This document shows, piece after piece, positions 1 to 12,689 of a stretch of DNA of 64,000 bases. Position numbers and translations under genes: made by a program. Below the pieces are notes generated by a model. It did not search any database. It saw only the letters and a list, made by a program, of their open reading frames with translations, and had not been told where the DNA came from. Source of the DNA: Lumbricus terrestris (taxonomy: Eukaryota > Annelida > Clitellata > Crassiclitellata > Lumbricidae); NCBI GenBank assembly GCA_949752735.1, contig OX457039.1, forward strand, positions 29,850,786-29,914,785. Reading direction: 5' to 3'. How positions within the stretch are numbered: the stretch's first letter is position 1; each line of letters begins with the position of its first letter.

Positions 1-78
1 TAGCTCTTCAATCCGAACAGAGATGCCATCGCTAACCGAACGGACGAACGAGATCGCTAAACGGTCATCACCCATGTG

Positions 79-305
79 GGGCGCGGTGATGTAGTGGGTA
101 TGTTCGTCGCCTTGCAGCCGCAGGGTTGCAGATCCGAATCCACCTCAAGTCGCCGCGTATAGGGACCATGGGCAAGTCCTTCATTCGCAATTGCTCAGCG
201 CTTCGGCGTGAAACTCCGATGCAGTGTCCGCTCTGTAGTCGGGAGCGCCTCTGAGTAGCGCTTGAAGGGGCGCTATAACAAGTGCACATACGAACCCATC
301 TTGCC
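79..305 (+). mobile_element. tRNA-derived SINE, family A, copy 1
   Basis: The head reads like a tRNA gene: a GTAGTGGGTATG-type A box near 92, then a B-box-like block (GCAGATCCGAATCC) near 126-139. It is followed by a body that includes a CTCAGCGCTTCGGCGTG block, and by the tail CTTGAAGGGGCGCTATAACA near 264. Two further copies lie at 45567-45792 (minus) and 48684-48850 (plus), and a tail-only fragment at 21570-21610. tRNA-derived SINEs are transcribed by RNA polymerase III from such boxes and moved by LINE enzymes. The B box here is less perfect than in copy 3, so this copy is probably inactive. Exact ends and target duplications were not resolved. Confidence 0.75.
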
Positions 306-485
306 ATCAGGCGCCGACGAATCATCGATTTAGACGAACGAACGGATGGAATATCAAATGAACGGAAGACATGTGGACGGAAGGATACAGACTTTAAACA
401 GTGAATGGGGTTCTTATCGGCCCCCATGCAACCAACACGAATGATCTGATGTCATTGACGATGACGTAGAATAGATAGATGGGAC

Positions 486-500
486 ATTAGACTGGTCCAA
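486..500 (+). repeat. Left terminal inverted repeat of the 2.35-kb transposon
   Basis: ATTAGACTGGTCCAA, exact inverted match to 2817-2831, preceded by GGGAC. Confidence 0.85.
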
Positions 501-923
501 GAGACTATGGTAAAAAATCATCTTGATCAGAACTATCCTCCACAAGTTTAAATCTGTTCTACCTTTCCTAAGTAATATGTAGACCAAATTTCAAGCAGAT
601 TAGAGCACTTTTAGAGGGAGCTCAAAGTTTTACATCTCTTAATAATACAGTTGTTTAGTGAGAATTATTACGCCATTTCTAAAACTCGTAAAAATTATTA
701 CTAGAACTGCTTACTTACTTAATTTTGAACTGTTGGGTTCAACTGGTGTTTAGAAATACCAAAACGTCATTATTAACTATTCGTTGATTTTTAGATTTGA
801 ATTTAGATGTTGGATTTTTAAAATAAATTTCTCTTCAAGAAAGTTGTGCAAACTGTCTACTTAGGCTATTATGAATAATTATTAGTGCATTTATGAGAGT
901 TGACTGTAAAAGGAGTTTCTGAC

Positions 924-2530
924 ACAGCTGGTAAAAATAACAATGGCAAAGACAAGAAGCAGTTCTGAAGTTTGGCTGATAGGAAAGGGCACAGAGGAAC
1001 TGTCTGGCTCGCATCTTCCAACAAATGAGTAAATGTACCAGACCGAGGTGCCACTCACATTTTTGGAGCAGTTGCACAGGCTCTTGTCCATAATGTCAAC
1101 ACCATGACTTTGTCAAGAAGTTCCATTCGACGATCACGCTACAAGAACCGGGAGGCGGAGGGTGAAGTCATGCACAGGGAGGTCATTGGCAATATGCCTC
1201 TGCTCATGCATTGGGATGGCAAACTTCTACCTGACTGACATTACTGGCAAGAAAGAAACAGTCGACAGCATTGCAGTACTCATCACCGGTGACGGGGAAG
1301 AGATCTTGCTGGGAGTTCCAAAAATTGGCCGTGGATCTGGTAAAGAACAAGCCGAAGCCTGTCTGAGCACACTGAATGACTGGGGTCTTCAAAATCGAGT
1401 TCGTGGAATGGTGTTTGATACAACTGCCAGCAATACTGGTCTGAATAATGGTGCCTGCACCTTTATTGAGAATGCACTTGAGCAAGAATTAGCTTGGGTG
1501 GCTTGCCGCCATCATGTCATGGAACTTCTACTTGCTGCTGTTTTCGGATCTCTATTTGGATCAACTGGAGGACCATGCGTTGCTATGTTCAGGAGGTTCC
1601 AGCAAAGCTGGCCCAACATTGACAAGACGAATTATGAAGTGGCTTCCGATGACATGTTTAATGCACACACTTCTGGTCTTCAAGAAGAAATGGTGAAATT
1701 CTGCAAGGCATCGCTGGAAGGATCACATCAAAGGGCAGACTATGAGGAATTCTTGAAACTCAGCTTGATCTTCCTAGGTGGTGAACATGGGGCAACAGTT
1801 TCCTTTTGGGTACCAGGAGCATTCCATCATGCACGTTGGATGGCAAAAGCCATATATGGCCTTAATATATTTCTTTTCCAGCGGCAGTTCTCTCTAACTG
1901 CCAAAGAGAAGCACAGTGTAAGGGAGATGGCACTGTTTGTCAGCCTCGTCTATGTTCGGTTCTGGCATGAAGCTCCTCTGCCTATCAGAGAGCCACTTAA
2001 CGACCTATTACTACTTGAGGAAGTTGAGGTGCTCAGCAACTATCCAAATGTCATAGTGGCAAAGGCGGCCTCGACTGCACTTGGCAGGCATCTCTGGTAC
2101 TTCTCAGAAATTTTGGTTGGCCTGTCGTTGTTTGACGACAGAATTGGAGCAGATGTGAAAGCACTGATGGTGACAGACCTCGGCCTTCCACAGGCCATAA
2201 GTTCCGTGAAACACCTCGACCGTCCTCCTGAACCACTCAGCTCTCTTGGCCTTGCACCTTGCTTCACAGAGAGAACAACTATCATCTTTGACATTCTGCA
2301 CTTGATTGGAAAAGAGAAGGATCGAAGTTTCCTGGCAAAGGATCCTAAAGAAAGGCACGATGATCCCTCGTACCATGATCTCTGAGCGAGCCATTGCTTT
2401 GATGCAGCAGTACAATTCATCGTTGACAAAGAATGAAGAGCATAAGCAGTTTCTTCTTCGACTCGTGAAACGCCTCGGGAAGAACTTTCCATCCTGCTCC
2501 AAGGTGAAGGTTACAGAGGAGAGTGAATGA
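924..2530 (+). pseudogene. Transposase-like gene, broken by stops and two frameshifts
   Basis: The longest open piece is 1162-2385 (407 codons), but coding similarity runs beyond it both ways. Upstream, in another frame, 924-1235 encodes GTVWLASSNK, PDRGATHIFGAVAQAL, LSRSSIRRSR and MHWDGKLLPD, with in-frame TGA codons at 966 and 1026. At 1232-1239 the tetramer TGAC is doubled, which shifts the frame. The open piece then carries LITGDGEEILLGVPKI, GMVFDTTASNTG, GACTFIE and WVACRHHVMEL, an Asp-then-Cys/His pattern expected of an RNase H-like transposase core. Near 2385 a second shift leads into ERAIALMQQYNSSLTKNEE, which ends at 2530. The protein resembles a multicopy, mostly uncharacterised family of invertebrate proteins that I recall but cannot name. 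That resemblance is from memory and unchecked. It sits inside matched terminal repeats, so a role as the element's own transposase is inferred. It is no longer functional. Confidence 0.7.
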
Positions 2531-2816
2531 CACTGAGTGCGTTATTCAAGAAGAGTTCTAGTGTGTATATAACAACATTGTACATTTTGAAACCTTTTAA
2601 ATTCATTGCTGCAATTGTATATTTTAATACAACCCATATTCTATTTTCTGCTATTCCATGCAGATTACCAATTTCATGCCTTCAATGGTGAAATACCATG
2701 ACCTTGAGCCCCCTCTAGATATTCATCAATCGCCCTCAAATTTGGCAGATGTAATACTGGGCAGACATAGAACAAAAATAGGGTTGTGGAGCACAACTAT
2801 GAGGAGGTTCATTTTT

Positions 2817-2831
2817 TTGGACCAGTCTAAT
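2817..2831 (-). repeat. Right terminal inverted repeat of the 2.35-kb transposon
   Basis: TTGGACCAGTCTAAT, exact complement of 486-500, followed by GGGAC. Confidence 0.85.
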
Positions 2832-2836
2832 GGGAC

Positions 2837-3438
2837 ATGCATGAATGACGACGCATTTTCGTCGGACTGTAACAGAACTTACAGAAGTATAGGCTACGTC
2901 AAGTCTTCCTCATTCGGCTAAGTGTTGGCAAGTGGGCAAGAGACTGCAATTGATCTTAATAATCATTACCGATGAAGGCTATATGAACAACTATTGGATG
3001 TACGTTGAGAATAGTCGCCATCCATGAGAAAAGATGTTGCAATCGAGCATATGTATACATGATGTACAATGTATGTATGACGCAGTTGCAAGTCGACCGG
3101 TTGAAAGGAGACTATACAAAGGAAGTCTTGCATATTTTTTGGCTTTAAAGAATATAGATGCAACTTTGTATCAAATTCTGCAATAAGCCGATGTGATTTA
3201 TAATCATGGAACAAATGGTGGAACCTGCGTTCATCAAAGATCTTTTTGCCAATGCCAGTCAATGTTTTTATAATTTGTGTCGAATAATTCTCAGCAAAAT
3301 ACATCTAAACATTTTAGTAAATCCATAAAGAACTAAAGACGACATTGTTTCTGTTATTACATCTAACTTTGAACGCACGATCTTTACTTGGAACTTAACG
3401 CATGGCTCTACCTTTTAATTGAGTGTCTTAAACTAGGT
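2837..3438. other. Unassigned interval
   Basis: Flank of the transposon. A 112-codon minus-strand ORF (2966-3304) has no motif I recognise and no homologue elsewhere in the window. No repeat structure was seen. Confidence 0.4.
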
Positions 3439-4172
3439 CATGGGCGCCTTCACATAGGGACAAGAGAGGGGACTTGCCCCTCCCTGGAAATTTGACACCT
3501 ATTTTTTAACTGCTTTTTTTGTTTCTAGCAAATTTCTTCACATTAGAGAATGAATAGTGATACCATATAGATGCACCAAGTAAAACAAAGAATTGTAAAA
3601 AACATGCTTTTATTTTGAAAAGAATTCATATCCCTACTCATCTGATCGTACACCTTCCAATCCGAAATGACACACACCTTAGCAGTTTCTCCTCTGCCCC
3701 TTTGACCATCGGACTCGAACCTATTTCTGACTATCCTTTGTACAGATTTATGACTCGATGCAGCGCTTGATCGTGAATAATCTAGTGCTTGGGAATGACT
3801 TTGGAGTGGTGCCTTAGCGGTTTAGAAATGACGTTTAAAATATAGAAGTAACTTGAGGGAGCACTTGCCCATTGGAAAACCGACAGTTATTTTTAATTCA
3901 TTTATTCATTCATTCTATGCATTTATTGCACCTCTTCAGAAAACAGCTTCTTAACTAAAAACTATTTATTTGCTAACAAATGGTTTTACACCAAATAATT
4001 TGTTTAAATGATAAAAAGCGAAACTGAGAAATTAACTTTAAGAAATCTCTATGAAAAATACCCATGTATTTCTAAAATATCCTGCTTTGTATTTCTCAAT
4101 CTCTTGCTACAAAAAATTCAACTGTGACCACTGTGTTTTGTCCCTCCTGCAAAACTTTCTGGGGCGCCCATG
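3439..4172 (+). mobile_element. Short DNA element with CATGGGCGCC ends
   Basis: The left end CATGGGCGCC (3439) and right end GGCGCCCATG (to 4172) are inverted. Internal blocks recur in two other places: CTTGCCCCT...GGAAA..TTGACAC and AGAAATCTCTATGAA at 14302-14684, and, in minus orientation, at about 54690-54976. Flanking 8-mers (AACTAGGT and GAATACCG) do not match, so the target duplication has decayed or the copy is composite. There is no coding capacity. The ends resemble those of the hAT-like small elements in this window that keep 8-bp duplications. Membership in that group is inferred. Confidence 0.5.
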
Positions 4173-5183
4173 GAATACCGGTAAGCTAATTCCACGATTT
4201 GACTATAATTTGGTGATTTTACTGCAAAAACTTGAAATATACCTAAACATAATCTAGCATTGAAACCCAACAGACGAACGTGCTCTTTTAATTAATAACT
4301 GACAGTAGGCCTACTTTCAAGACAGGTAGACCTAAGAAAATTCTGTATTACTTCCATACAACATCAGTCTCTCTTTTTCAACAACTGCTTCTTCTGTGCA
4401 TGGACCTACTTATCGTAGCTGGCGGTGTCTGACTATAATACTGTGCGTACACCGTTAAGTGGCTGAGCAAGATTTCGTCAGCTTTCCTCATTCGTCTGTT
4501 TTCATTATCTTCTAGTTAGTTAGTTGCGTCGAAGTTGCACCTGTGTCTTCAATCCGTTTTGCAATCTGAATTCCTCCGCTTATTTACATACCTAGATTCT
4601 TCGATAAATCCACGTGTGCCGTCGACTATGACGGATGCACCCCATGCGCACGCATGCACTCTATCATATTATATGTCCGTGCCTCTACGTACCTGGATGG
4701 GCTTCGGTAATCTGCCTGGCAGAAATCGACGCTCAAATTAGTAAAATATAGCCGACGAAACTCAGGCTTCAATTAGGCTGGAAAACAAACATAGAATTCC
4801 ACAGAATCCAGCGCGAAAAGGAAAAGTCGTTGTATGCGTCATCCATGACATCTGCATGCGCTAGCACCTGGCGTGCTCGAGATGCGTAGGCTATATATAC
4901 AGTTAGGGCATATTTCGGCCCAACGCCGTTCACACCTGTCTATGAGAAATCCCCTTGGCTGGTGCTTTCTCAGATGCCAGGTTTCAGTTCATCGATGGCT
5001 TCAATGAAGGGCAGCCATGCAGCCATGCAGCCATGCTGTAGAGATGGATGAGGTTCTGAGCAGATGTCGACTGCAGGGAAAGTCGCCAACAACTTCAGGA
5101 ATCTGTTGGGTTGAAAAAGGATCAACGTCAAACTGTATGGCAGAACCAGTTACCATAAAAAATATATTAGCTGACTGGGAAGA
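4173..5183. other. Unassigned interval
   Basis: No gene, LINE or SINE block recognised. A run of three CAGCCATG units lies near 5013-5035. Small ORFs here lack motifs. Confidence 0.4.
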
Positions 5184-5610
5184 TGGATGGACTATTATAG
5201 AAGGAATGAATGGATGGAGGGAGGGATGGATGGATGAATGAATGGATGGATGAATGGATGCATAGATGAATGAATGGATGAATGGATGAATGGATGGGTG
5301 GATGGATGGATGAATAGATGTATAGATGAATGGTTGGATGGATGGATGGATGGATGGATGGATGGAGGGATGGATGGTTGGTTGGATGGATGGGTGGATG
5401 GATGTATGGTTGGATGGATGGATGGATGGATGGGCGGATGGATGGATAGATGGATGGATGGATGCGTGGATGCATGGATGTATGGATGTATGGATGTATG
5501 GATGTATGGATGCATGGATGTATGGATGTATGGGTGTATGGATGTGAGATGGATGGATGAATGGATGTATGGATAAATGGATGTATGATTGTATGTGGAT
5601 AAATGGATTG
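5184..5610 (+). repeat. ATGG-type tetranucleotide array
   Basis: About 430 bases of GGAT/ATGG units with scattered point changes (TGTATGGA, GTTGGATG variants). Both strands stay open in several frames, giving Trp-Met-Asp and His-Pro-Ser-Ile low-complexity translations that are not genes. Confidence 0.95.
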
Positions 5611-6157
5611 ATTGATTGATGGACTCAGAGGACGTTAACATAATTCTTTCCGTTGTAAGAATAGTCGACTTATGTCTGGCAATCGAGCCGACAAGAATGT
5701 AGTCTGAATTGCAGGAATGACAGTCCGGCATACCTCCGCCATGGAATGACAGAGTGATTGACATTTTGATAGCATCGTTGCATAGCAGTTCGACGCAAAA
5801 CAGTTTGACCGATTGGCTGCAAGGTTTTAAAAACAGCGCTCCATTCCTATACATACGATATACAGCCTCCAGGTTTCCTCGTGTTGTATTTCAGCACATC
5901 CAGAACAATACTCTGGAAGTTATGCAAGTTACAAACAAACTGGAACTTAGAAGACACAATGGAAATCCAATCATAAAGCAAGCGTTTATCTCGCGGAGTT
6001 GATGACTTAGCAGGCGATTGAATTCTTCAAAGCTAATTATCGACTTAATTGTTCTGTTAATATCTTTCTTTCTTTAGGAGCACACAGCATACATGTAGAA
6101 ATTGTAGAAGGGAAAAGAATTACTAGACTTAAAACCACTGATCTTTTCTTAGTTCGT
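5611..6157. other. Unassigned interval
   Basis: Ordinary-looking sequence between the ATGG array and a hairpin. No motif or repeat recognised. Confidence 0.4.
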
Positions 6158-6209
6158 TTCAGTTGTGTCCGTTTCATGCACTAGAGTGCATAAAACGGAC
6201 ACAACTGAA
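6158..6209. repeat. 25-bp inverted repeat with 2-base loop
   Basis: Left arm 6158-6182 and right arm 6185-6209 match at 24 of 25 positions, starting TTCAGTTGTGTCCG and ending CGGACACAACTGAA, with only AG between. The single mismatch is C/A on this strand and G/T on the other, so an RNA from the minus strand would pair fully with one wobble. Confidence 0.85.
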
Positions 6210-6765
6210 GTGTATCAAGTGTAATATGTGATCAGTCCAAGTCGTCCAATTGAGAATCTCATTCATTTTGATTGTTGTTCTGTATACGATTATGCTCTTC
6301 AGCAGAAATATCGTTCGATCAATGAAACGAGGATTCCGCGAAATGCAGAGCAGCTGTTGAAAAATGGATGCAACAGACGAATGGAAAGTGGAAACCTTAC
6401 TCTGCAGTACCTAATAAATAATTTCTAATCGCGATTCCGCTTTTCACCGATGGATCCGCTTCGAACCTGAAAAGACTTCTTTGTACTCTTCCGCCTCTAT
6501 ATATATTAGATGCCTGTCACTGACTATCATCCGAACGATCGACGAGTGAGATTGCAGATGATTGCGCTGCATAACTTGTCTGATTTAACTCACATTTTCC
6601 AGATACCAGCGTTCTGTTCTGCCATATAGATTCAACGAAGTATACAGGAGGGGCTGGCGATGTAAATACCCGACACAAACGGGATCGTTTTATCATCAAC
6701 GCCGCCCGTAAATACACCGGTGAAGCCATGCGTATACACAGTCTACAGACAGCAATGCCAGATTG
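6210..6765. other. Unassigned interval
   Basis: No recognisable feature. A 66-codon plus ORF (6228-6428) has no motif. Confidence 0.4.
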
Positions 6766-6780
6766 CTGACGGCGGCGGCT

Positions 6781-6828
<48 letters not shown>

Positions 6829-6829
6829 G
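6766..6829 (+). repeat. GGC trinucleotide tract
   Basis: Near-pure (GCG)n with flanking GGCGGCTGTGGCGG, giving poly-Ala or poly-Arg translations on the two strands. Confidence 0.95.
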
Positions 6830-7355
6830 GTAGGCCCCATGGATGGCAGCCGCACTGCACTTCGCACCAAATCATCACTCTTCGTGTGCACAGCTTCGCG
6901 GACCACTTTGTTAGCATAAACACATTTATCACGATGGCGACGTCTGATCTGTCTTTTATTGTTTTGATTTATCGTCGAAAACGAAATTCTTCCAGATTGT
7001 TGCGGAGTGTAATAGAACCGACGATGTGATGATGTTTCTCGTTGTTATACTGACATGAAAATCAGAAGTTATTCGCATGAACTGCGCGTAGGATTTAATC
7101 ACATCTAAACAACGTTTGTGCATTTGTATACGTGTATGTGCAAATAGTAGCCAGATATTGATGATTTAGAGTTTACGGGTGGATGAAAGGTCCAACTGTA
7201 TACACAGGAAGGAATGGTTGATGTGGAGGAAACTGCCGCATTAGAGAGACGCGGAATAATGGGCAGAAGAAGCGAAAGGTGACGAGACAGGGTCAGAAAA
7301 GAATTGAAGCAATGAGACAGAGCGACGCCGTTGAGAAGTGAGAGATTTATGGAGA
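6830..7355. other. Unassigned interval
   Basis: No feature recognised apart from short low-complexity ORF ends reading out of the GGC tract. Confidence 0.4.
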
Positions 7356-7363
7356 GTAAAACT

Positions 7364-7553
7364 CAGTGGCGGCGCCAGGATTTCAGTTTTGGGGGCTGAA
7401 CCCTCGTGTAGGAAATTTTCCATTTTCATACGCCAAAATAATTTCTGACAACCTTTTTTGTTTTTTCTAGTCATTTGGTCGAAATCTCATGGATGTTTTA
7501 TGTTAAAACCCGGATGGCCCTTTTTGTGGGGCTTAGCCCCCCTTAATCCACTG
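7364..7553 (+). mobile_element. hAT-like MITE, CAGTGG ends
   Basis: A 190-bp insertion bounded by CAGTGG and CCACTG and flanked by an exact 8-bp duplication GTAAAACT (7356-7363 and 7554-7561). It contains a GGGGCTTAGCCCCCC palindromic block and a TGACAACC...TCTAGTCA foldback (7446-7473). Eight-base duplications with CAG...CTG ends are characteristic of hAT-type elements. It has no coding capacity. The left end, GGCGGCGCCAG, is close to that of the copy at 61332-61603. Confidence 0.75.
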
Positions 7554-7626
7554 GTAAAACTGCATGAAACAAAGACAATTAAATGACGAGCAAAGAAACT
7601 ATATAGTCAGAGGTCGGATGATTAGA

Positions 7627-8440
<814 letters not shown>

Positions 8441-9842
8441 AGCAGACCTCCCACTTCGTCTGTCTACTATACATGTATATTGTATACTGCAGTATCTCTT
8501 GCATATATTCGGCGTTGACTGAACGGACGTCGGTCTTGTTCGCGTTGTTCGGCGAGAGCGTTGAGTGGTATTTAGTGATGGCATTCGTTGGCATTCTCTC
8601 CAAGTCGCCACCCACTGCCGCAACCAGACAGGGCGCCGAAGGAGGCCTGGCAACCGACCCTAACAGCCGCCCCTCCACCCGTCCCACCAACCGCCCCTCT
8701 ACCCGTCCCACCAGCCGCCCCTTCGCTCACGGCGATAACTCCCTGGCGTCACGACCTGCTGCTGACTCATACCTCCAGAAGCCGCCGCAGCAACTAATTT
8801 CACCTGCAGCTGCAACTACAGCAGCCGTCGATATATGAGGAAAGATTTAACCAGCGGAAGGCGACATGGCGGTGGCTCGATGGTGATAGGCGCGCGTGAA
8901 CTTCAGAATTAATGTCGATCAGGAATGCGTGAAGTACATCAGGAATACATAAAATGTCTACATGATATATGAATTATATTTTGCAATGTCTGCGGCCCTT
9001 CAGAACTCTAGCTGCTTACCTGGCAGGCATGCGGAGAGGCACACACCCGTGCACTCACGCAGTCTGACAGCCAGGAAGACGTCCAGGTAAACCAACAGAT
9101 AAGACGGACGGCTGGAGAGACAGATCGACGCAGACAGACAAGCAGACATGCAGATGCACTGTCGTAGGAACATGGACGAACAAACAGACTGATTTATATT
9201 TTGCAAAGGTTGACAGAATCGAATTAAAACAAACATAAAATTATGATCCGCTGGGAGAAAAAGAACCAAATCTGAAGTTCCTTGACTGAATAGTCTATGC
9301 CCTGAGGTTTGCCTTGGGGCATGTTTAAAAAACTTTATCTTGATAGCCTATGTCCGAAAAACGTGCCATGGCTGTAATGCCAAAGATGGATAATACATGT
9401 AGCTATCTTTGAAATGCCCTTTTGAAACAACGAATTTATTTTTAAAAAAACCACTGCCATGAAGTAAGTCTCAGAGATCTTTAATAATTTTTGGTTGTCG
9501 TTTAATGACTTTTCCATATGTAGCCTATAGGCTACGTGTACGTGGGCCCCAACAGTTACTGTCCGAGTCTATTAGACCACGACATCATTGTGAATACTGG
9601 ATAATATTTATGATTAATTAAAAAAACTGTAAGCCTATCAAAATAAACTATTCAATGTGTGGAATCAGCAAGAGTGTATTCTGTGCTTGTAAAATACATA
9701 CGCACTTCAATAGTCTGCTCATAATTCAAATTTAAAAAATTCAAATTATAACAATAATCAATCCTTCCTTCCTTCATTCCTTCCTTTACCGTTGTCGCCT
9801 CTCTTTAAGTCCGTCTCATCTCTTTGCAGAGTCTTTCAGTTA
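8441..9842. other. Unassigned interval with Pro/Arg-rich ORF
   Basis: Near 8660-8730 there are short imperfect CGCCCCTNCACCCGTCCCACC repeats, which keep an ORF (8422-8838) open. I see no domain. From 8840 to 9840 nothing was recognised except a GACAGACA-rich patch near 9115-9190. Confidence 0.4.
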
Positions 9843-9849
9843 CTATTCC

Positions 9850-10245
9850 ACATCCTCCTCCTCCTCCTCGTCCTCCTCCTCCTCTTCCTCCTCCTCCTCC
9901 TCCACTGTCTCTCTTTCTATTCCTCCTCGTTCTTTATTTACTTCATACTTAATCCTAAATAGCAGCCATACGTGCTCCCGTCTATCCGTCCATCCATCCA
10001 TCCATCCATCCATCCATCCATCCATCTAATCTGTCTATTTATTTACCCATGCATCCATCTATATTCACCAATCAATCTGTCCATCTATCCATCTACCCAT
10101 CTATCTATTCATGTATCCAACTATTTATCCATTTATCTATCATTCAATTCATCTATCTATCAATATACTATTATATCCTATCAGTATATAGTATATATAT
10201 ATATCGGTCTATCTAGCTGCCTTTATGTTTTTTTTATCTATCTAT

Positions 10246-10317
<72 letters not shown>

Positions 10318-10318
10318 G
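9850..10318 (+). repeat. Cluster of simple repeats: CTC, CCAT, ATCT and TC
   Basis: CTC-rich at 9851-9904, CCAT units at 9989-10026, ATCT/ATCC-rich to about 10225, then pure (TC)n at 10247-10314. Confidence 0.9.
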
Positions 10319-11908
10319 TCTCTGCCTCTAAGTCTTTACCCCTCTCCCTCCTCCACTCTTTTCGTCCCCTCCACTCTTTCCTCTTCCACTTCTCGTCGCT
10401 TTGGTGGAACGACCACCGATCGTGGAAAAGCCACGATGGCCATCAACGGGCCATATAACAGATCATACGAATGCTTATTTACTGGCAATTAACGTCCGAT
10501 GGCAGATCTTCCGCCTTGAACCACCAGAGTCCCCGGGAGTTTCAAAGGAAGCACCCTCCGGCATGCACAGTGAAACCAGTCGCAGGAGGAGGGTGCATAG
10601 AATGCAGTCTACGATGGATGATGATGGTCCGGGTTGTTTACGAAGCCGAAGCCCTTTCCATGGATTTCAAAACGAAGCTGATCAAGGTGAGAACGGAACA
10701 GAGATTGCATGCGAACGCCGTTGATTCAATAGCAAGTTGTTTACACATGGCGCGTGCTTTTGTTTCCCTCCTCCTACGAGTTGCGCTGCCGATCAACTTT
10801 GCGTTTGCTTAATAGATTTTTACAAGTTTTCTGGACTTTCCTCTGTTAGGCGGCCACATCAGGGAGAATTTCTTTTCCCTTTGCCACCATTTTCACTGGT
10901 TTTGTCAACAACGATGTTTGACACAAAAGTCCGAAGAGTAGCCCAAACGATAACGAATACAACAAGAGATGGCTATAATTGGAACAATGTTTTAAAAGTT
11001 TTTTTAGATTAATTTTATGAAGCACTAATATCACATGTAGCCTAATACCCAAACGTTGCTGCTGTTATTTGTATCCACTGGATAGCCTATAGTGTCTGAT
11101 ACACAGCTCCCTCGTGCCCTAGCTGTACATAATCTAGTGATTACAGTCTATAATAATTAGAATGCATCTAGAGTTGGTGGTGGATCCAAGTGAAAGGTCA
11201 AGTCTTTGCAGTTATAGGAACCCTCGTAAGTTCTGTGCCCAGTTTTCGAAGGATTTTTCATCCAACGCTCGAACATGATTGTTTATTGCATCCATTGGAA
11301 AGACACGTCATTAATCATTAGAATCTCCCACTTAACATGTCGATATTGAGCACCAGATGGCCGAGCAATCTATGGGTCATCACCCTTCAGCTATACTAAG
11401 CAGAAACAGGCTGAACGCTGCTTTACTCACCGGTGATGGTTGTTGTTAGACTAGAACTATATGTATATACGCAAGAACTGGATTTACTATAACTGGAGTA
11501 GGCTACATAGACTACTCCACTTTCATCCACTATGTTGGCAAAATGTTCGCCCTGCATCGGATGTATTGTCCTTCAGGTCCAAATGAAACTGCTGCATCTG
11601 TGCTGCTCTCATCCGTGGACTGTTTCTCTGTCTTCTTCGATTCTTCTTCATTTACAGTTTGGCAGGACGCACCATGAAATTTCTGATTGCATGTCGACTT
11701 TGCATAGTAATCAACTTAGACTTATAATAGTTATTTAATTGGTAGCCTAGTAAGACTCCTGATCGTTTGCTTTTCATGAATTTTACATCAGACACTGATG
11801 CTACGTCTTCAGACATCACTGTCATTATTGTCCAACGTTCGAAGTATGAACCGATGACGCACCAAAGCCAAAGCCTTAGTCATATCAACAACGTCCAGAA
11901 GATCTGTC
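10319..11908. other. Unassigned interval
   Basis: Two overlapping ORFs of about 110 codons (10401-10812) lack recognisable domains. No repeat family member was identified by eye in the remaining 1.1 kb. Confidence 0.35.
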
Positions 11909-12085
11909 AGAGACAGACAGACAGACAGACGGACAAACATACAGATAGACAGACAGGCAGACAGACAAACAGACACAGGCAGACAGGCAGGCAGACGAAA
12001 AACAGACAGATAGACAGACAGGCAAACAGACAGACTGACAGCAGACAGACATGGTTATCAGACAGAGACAGAGACAGACAGAAAG
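11909..12085 (+). repeat. ACAG tetranucleotide array
   Basis: Imperfect (GACA)n / (CAGA)n with GGCAGA variants. Confidence 0.95.
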
Positions 12086-12689
12086 AAAGAGAGTGGGAAA
12101 GAGATAGTTAATGGTGTATACTGTATACTGTATAAGCAACGTGAATATGCACAGATATAATTATGGTTACTTGCATTAAAATTACTGCGAACGGCTCAAA
12201 TTCAATCAGCTCACTGCTGATTCGATGATTATAGGTTTTTCATGCTCTCAGCTCTGAACTCATCTGTAGTCATCTTCCCATGAATTAGTGTATGATCCCT
12301 CTGGATATAATAGTATACGCGCAATGCACTAATCATTATCAGCACTATATATGTATATATAAAATATGTATATATAATATATATATATATATATATTAAG
12401 TCTTTATTTTTATTTCGTCAGCGATGAGATTGGGCCGCGTGCGCATGAAAACGACTGAGCCGACACGTTATCAAAATGGGCGAAAAGTAAGAAGACCTGA
12501 GGATACACGTTGCTTGAAGAATTTTTCTATGACGTATCGTCGATGAGTCAGAGATGATTCTTGACATGTTCATTGTATGACGGAGATTCATTCTGAGCAT
12601 TTTTATTGCGTCCATTCAACAGGATTGGGCGCCCGCAGAGAGAGGCAAAAAGTGGCACTGCCCTCCAACAGAGATATTATAATGCAGAG
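12086..12689. other. Unassigned interval with TA microsatellite
   Basis: A TATA-rich run lies at about 12343-12396. The rest is unrecognised. Confidence 0.4.

Larger units (their letters stand above)
486..2831 (+). mobile_element. Complete TIR DNA transposon with decayed transposase-like gene
   Basis: A perfect 15-bp inverted repeat, ATTAGACTGGTCCAA, lies at 486-500, with its complement at 2817-2831. The bases immediately outside are GGGAC on both sides (481-485 and 2832-2836), which fits a 5-bp target-site duplication. A 6-bp TGGGAC reading is possible if the end base is shared. The inverted similarity continues imperfectly for about 110-130 bp inward: blocks CTCCACAA, CAAATTT and TAGAGGG.GCTCAA recur in inverted order. 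Between the ends is one decayed gene (about 924-2530). Length, ends and duplication together make a complete but dead class II element. The superfamily could not be assigned by eye: a 5-bp duplication with these ends does not match a superfamily I can name with confidence. Confidence 0.8.

Noticed and set aside
5167..5854. ORFs over the ATGG array (Trp-Met-Asp or His-Pro-Ser-Ile repeats)
   Set aside because: Open in several frames on both strands at once because the repeat lacks stop codons. No domain and no flanking exon signals.
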